Part shown: positions 63,732-64,000 of the stretch, one piece after another
How positions within the stretch are numbered: position 1 is the first letter of the stretch
How the letters are laid out: each line of letters opens with the position of its first letter
Assembly (NCBI RefSeq): GCF_052857255.1
Contig: NC_135505.1
Coordinates: 59,563,149-59,627,148, forward strand
Direction of reading: 5' to 3'
Length of the DNA: 64,000 nt
Origin: Amblyomma americanum
Lineage: Eukaryota > Arthropoda > Arachnida > Ixodida > Ixodidae
Program-made: the position numbers and the translations under genes
Notes under the pieces: generated by a model
What the model saw: only the letters and a program-made list of their open reading frames with translations
Told to the model about the DNA's origin: nothing
The model's database searches: none

Positions 63732-64000
63732 TTTGTGCGGCGTCGGTGCAGCGAGTGTAGCGTCTTCATGTGGTGTAGCGGGAGCAGGGTCTTTATGGGG
63801 CGTGGTCGGTGGAGGATCTTCGGCATTTCACTCGTGAGGAACATCGCTTCCAGGGGTTGTAGTCTTTAGGTTCCCCTATGGGGGCTGGGAGACCATCCTC
63901 GTACCGCGGCTGCGTAGCTGCGGCGTAGCGACACAAAGCGCGAGGTTGACGGCGATGGTGAGCGCGAAAAGCGGTTCGGCGTGTACGCTTCTCAACGCAG

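Larger units (their letters stand above)
60254..64000 (-). mobile_element. Ty3/gypsy LTR retrotransposon (protease to integrase), truncated by window end
   Basis: On the minus strand, from high to low coordinates: protease (63731-62985), reverse transcriptase (62988-62082), RNase H (62031-61620, broken), integrase (61080-60412) and a C-terminal part ending with GPYKVVRRLGELDYEVIPDA (60400-60330). The order is that of Ty3/gypsy pol. Gag and the 5' LTR should lie beyond 64000. Overlapping and shifted frames show several mutations, but most catalytic motifs are readable, so it is younger than the other two gypsy elements here. Confidence 0.85.

Noticed and set aside
1..64000. CRISPR array, toxin-antitoxin, phage, biosynthetic cluster or other prokaryotic system
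   Set aside because: No regularly spaced short repeats with unique spacers and no bacterial gene organisation; all coding signals belong to eukaryotic transposons.

Overview
This window looks like nuclear DNA of an arthropod, most likely a metastriate hard tick. The evidence is a tRNA-headed SINE resembling the tick Ruka family, several CR1-like, RTE-like and Tx1/L1-like non-LTR retrotransposons, Ty3/gypsy elements, a Tigger/pogo transposon and a mariner fragment. There are no operons, ribosome binding sites or dense gene packing, and open frames are short wherever no transposon is recognisable. The tick assignment is an inference from repeat families, not a database result. I find no complete host protein-coding gene.

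Layout. 1-1.5 kb: unrecognised. 1.5-6.3 kb (-): a decayed two-ORF Tx1/L1-like LINE. 7.0-7.7 kb (-): 3' end of a CR1-like LINE. 8.1-9.0 kb: a diverged tandem duplication of about 370 bp carrying a tRNA-like SINE head. 9.96-10.02 kb: a 62-bp palindrome. 10.65-14.24 kb (+): a decayed Ty3/gypsy element with LTR remnants, a foldback insertion in gag, an altered protease site and a deletion joining reverse transcriptase to integrase. 16.5-16.7 kb: CACGTG-rich tandem repeat. 18.0-18.5 kb (-): LINE 3' end. 18.9-19.2 kb (-): THAP-domain remnant. 19.4-19.7 kb (-): tRNA-headed repeat with a CACGTG-rich body. 20.4 and 21.65 kb: SINE copies. 24.8-25.6 kb (-): mariner remnant. 28.0-29.05 kb (+): CR1-like LINE fragment abutting a decayed gypsy pol (29.06-31.3 kb, -). 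34.4 kb (-): RTE 3' end.

34.87-37.9 kb (-): a nearly intact CR1-like ORF2 broken by a single in-frame TGA. 38.9-40.56 kb: two RTE fragments head to head, one carrying a SINE insertion with a 15-bp target-site duplication. 40.85-41.46 kb (+): CR1-like 3' end. 42.1-43.3 kb: SINEs. 44.73-45.27 kb: a TTAA-flanked non-autonomous DNA element. 47.8-50.0 kb: SINE and tandem-repeat cluster, including a 4 x 122-bp minisatellite. 50.04-50.76 kb (-): RTE. 50.825-53.038 kb: a structurally complete Tigger/pogo transposon with an uninterrupted 502-aa transposase. 55.03-55.30 kb (-): candidate terminal exon of an unknown host gene. 59.4-59.6 kb: second CACGTG-body copy. 60.25-64.0 kb (-): Ty3/gypsy pol running off the window end.

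The genes do not form a pathway. The region is a nested record of transposition and decay. The element most likely to encode a functional protein is the Tigger-like transposase; the next least damaged is the CR1-like ORF2. I see no CRISPR array, defence island, biosynthetic cluster or other clear new system. The best candidates for something undescribed are the long palindrome, the composite unit-plus-SINE array, the shared CACGTG-rich module and the possible terminal exon.
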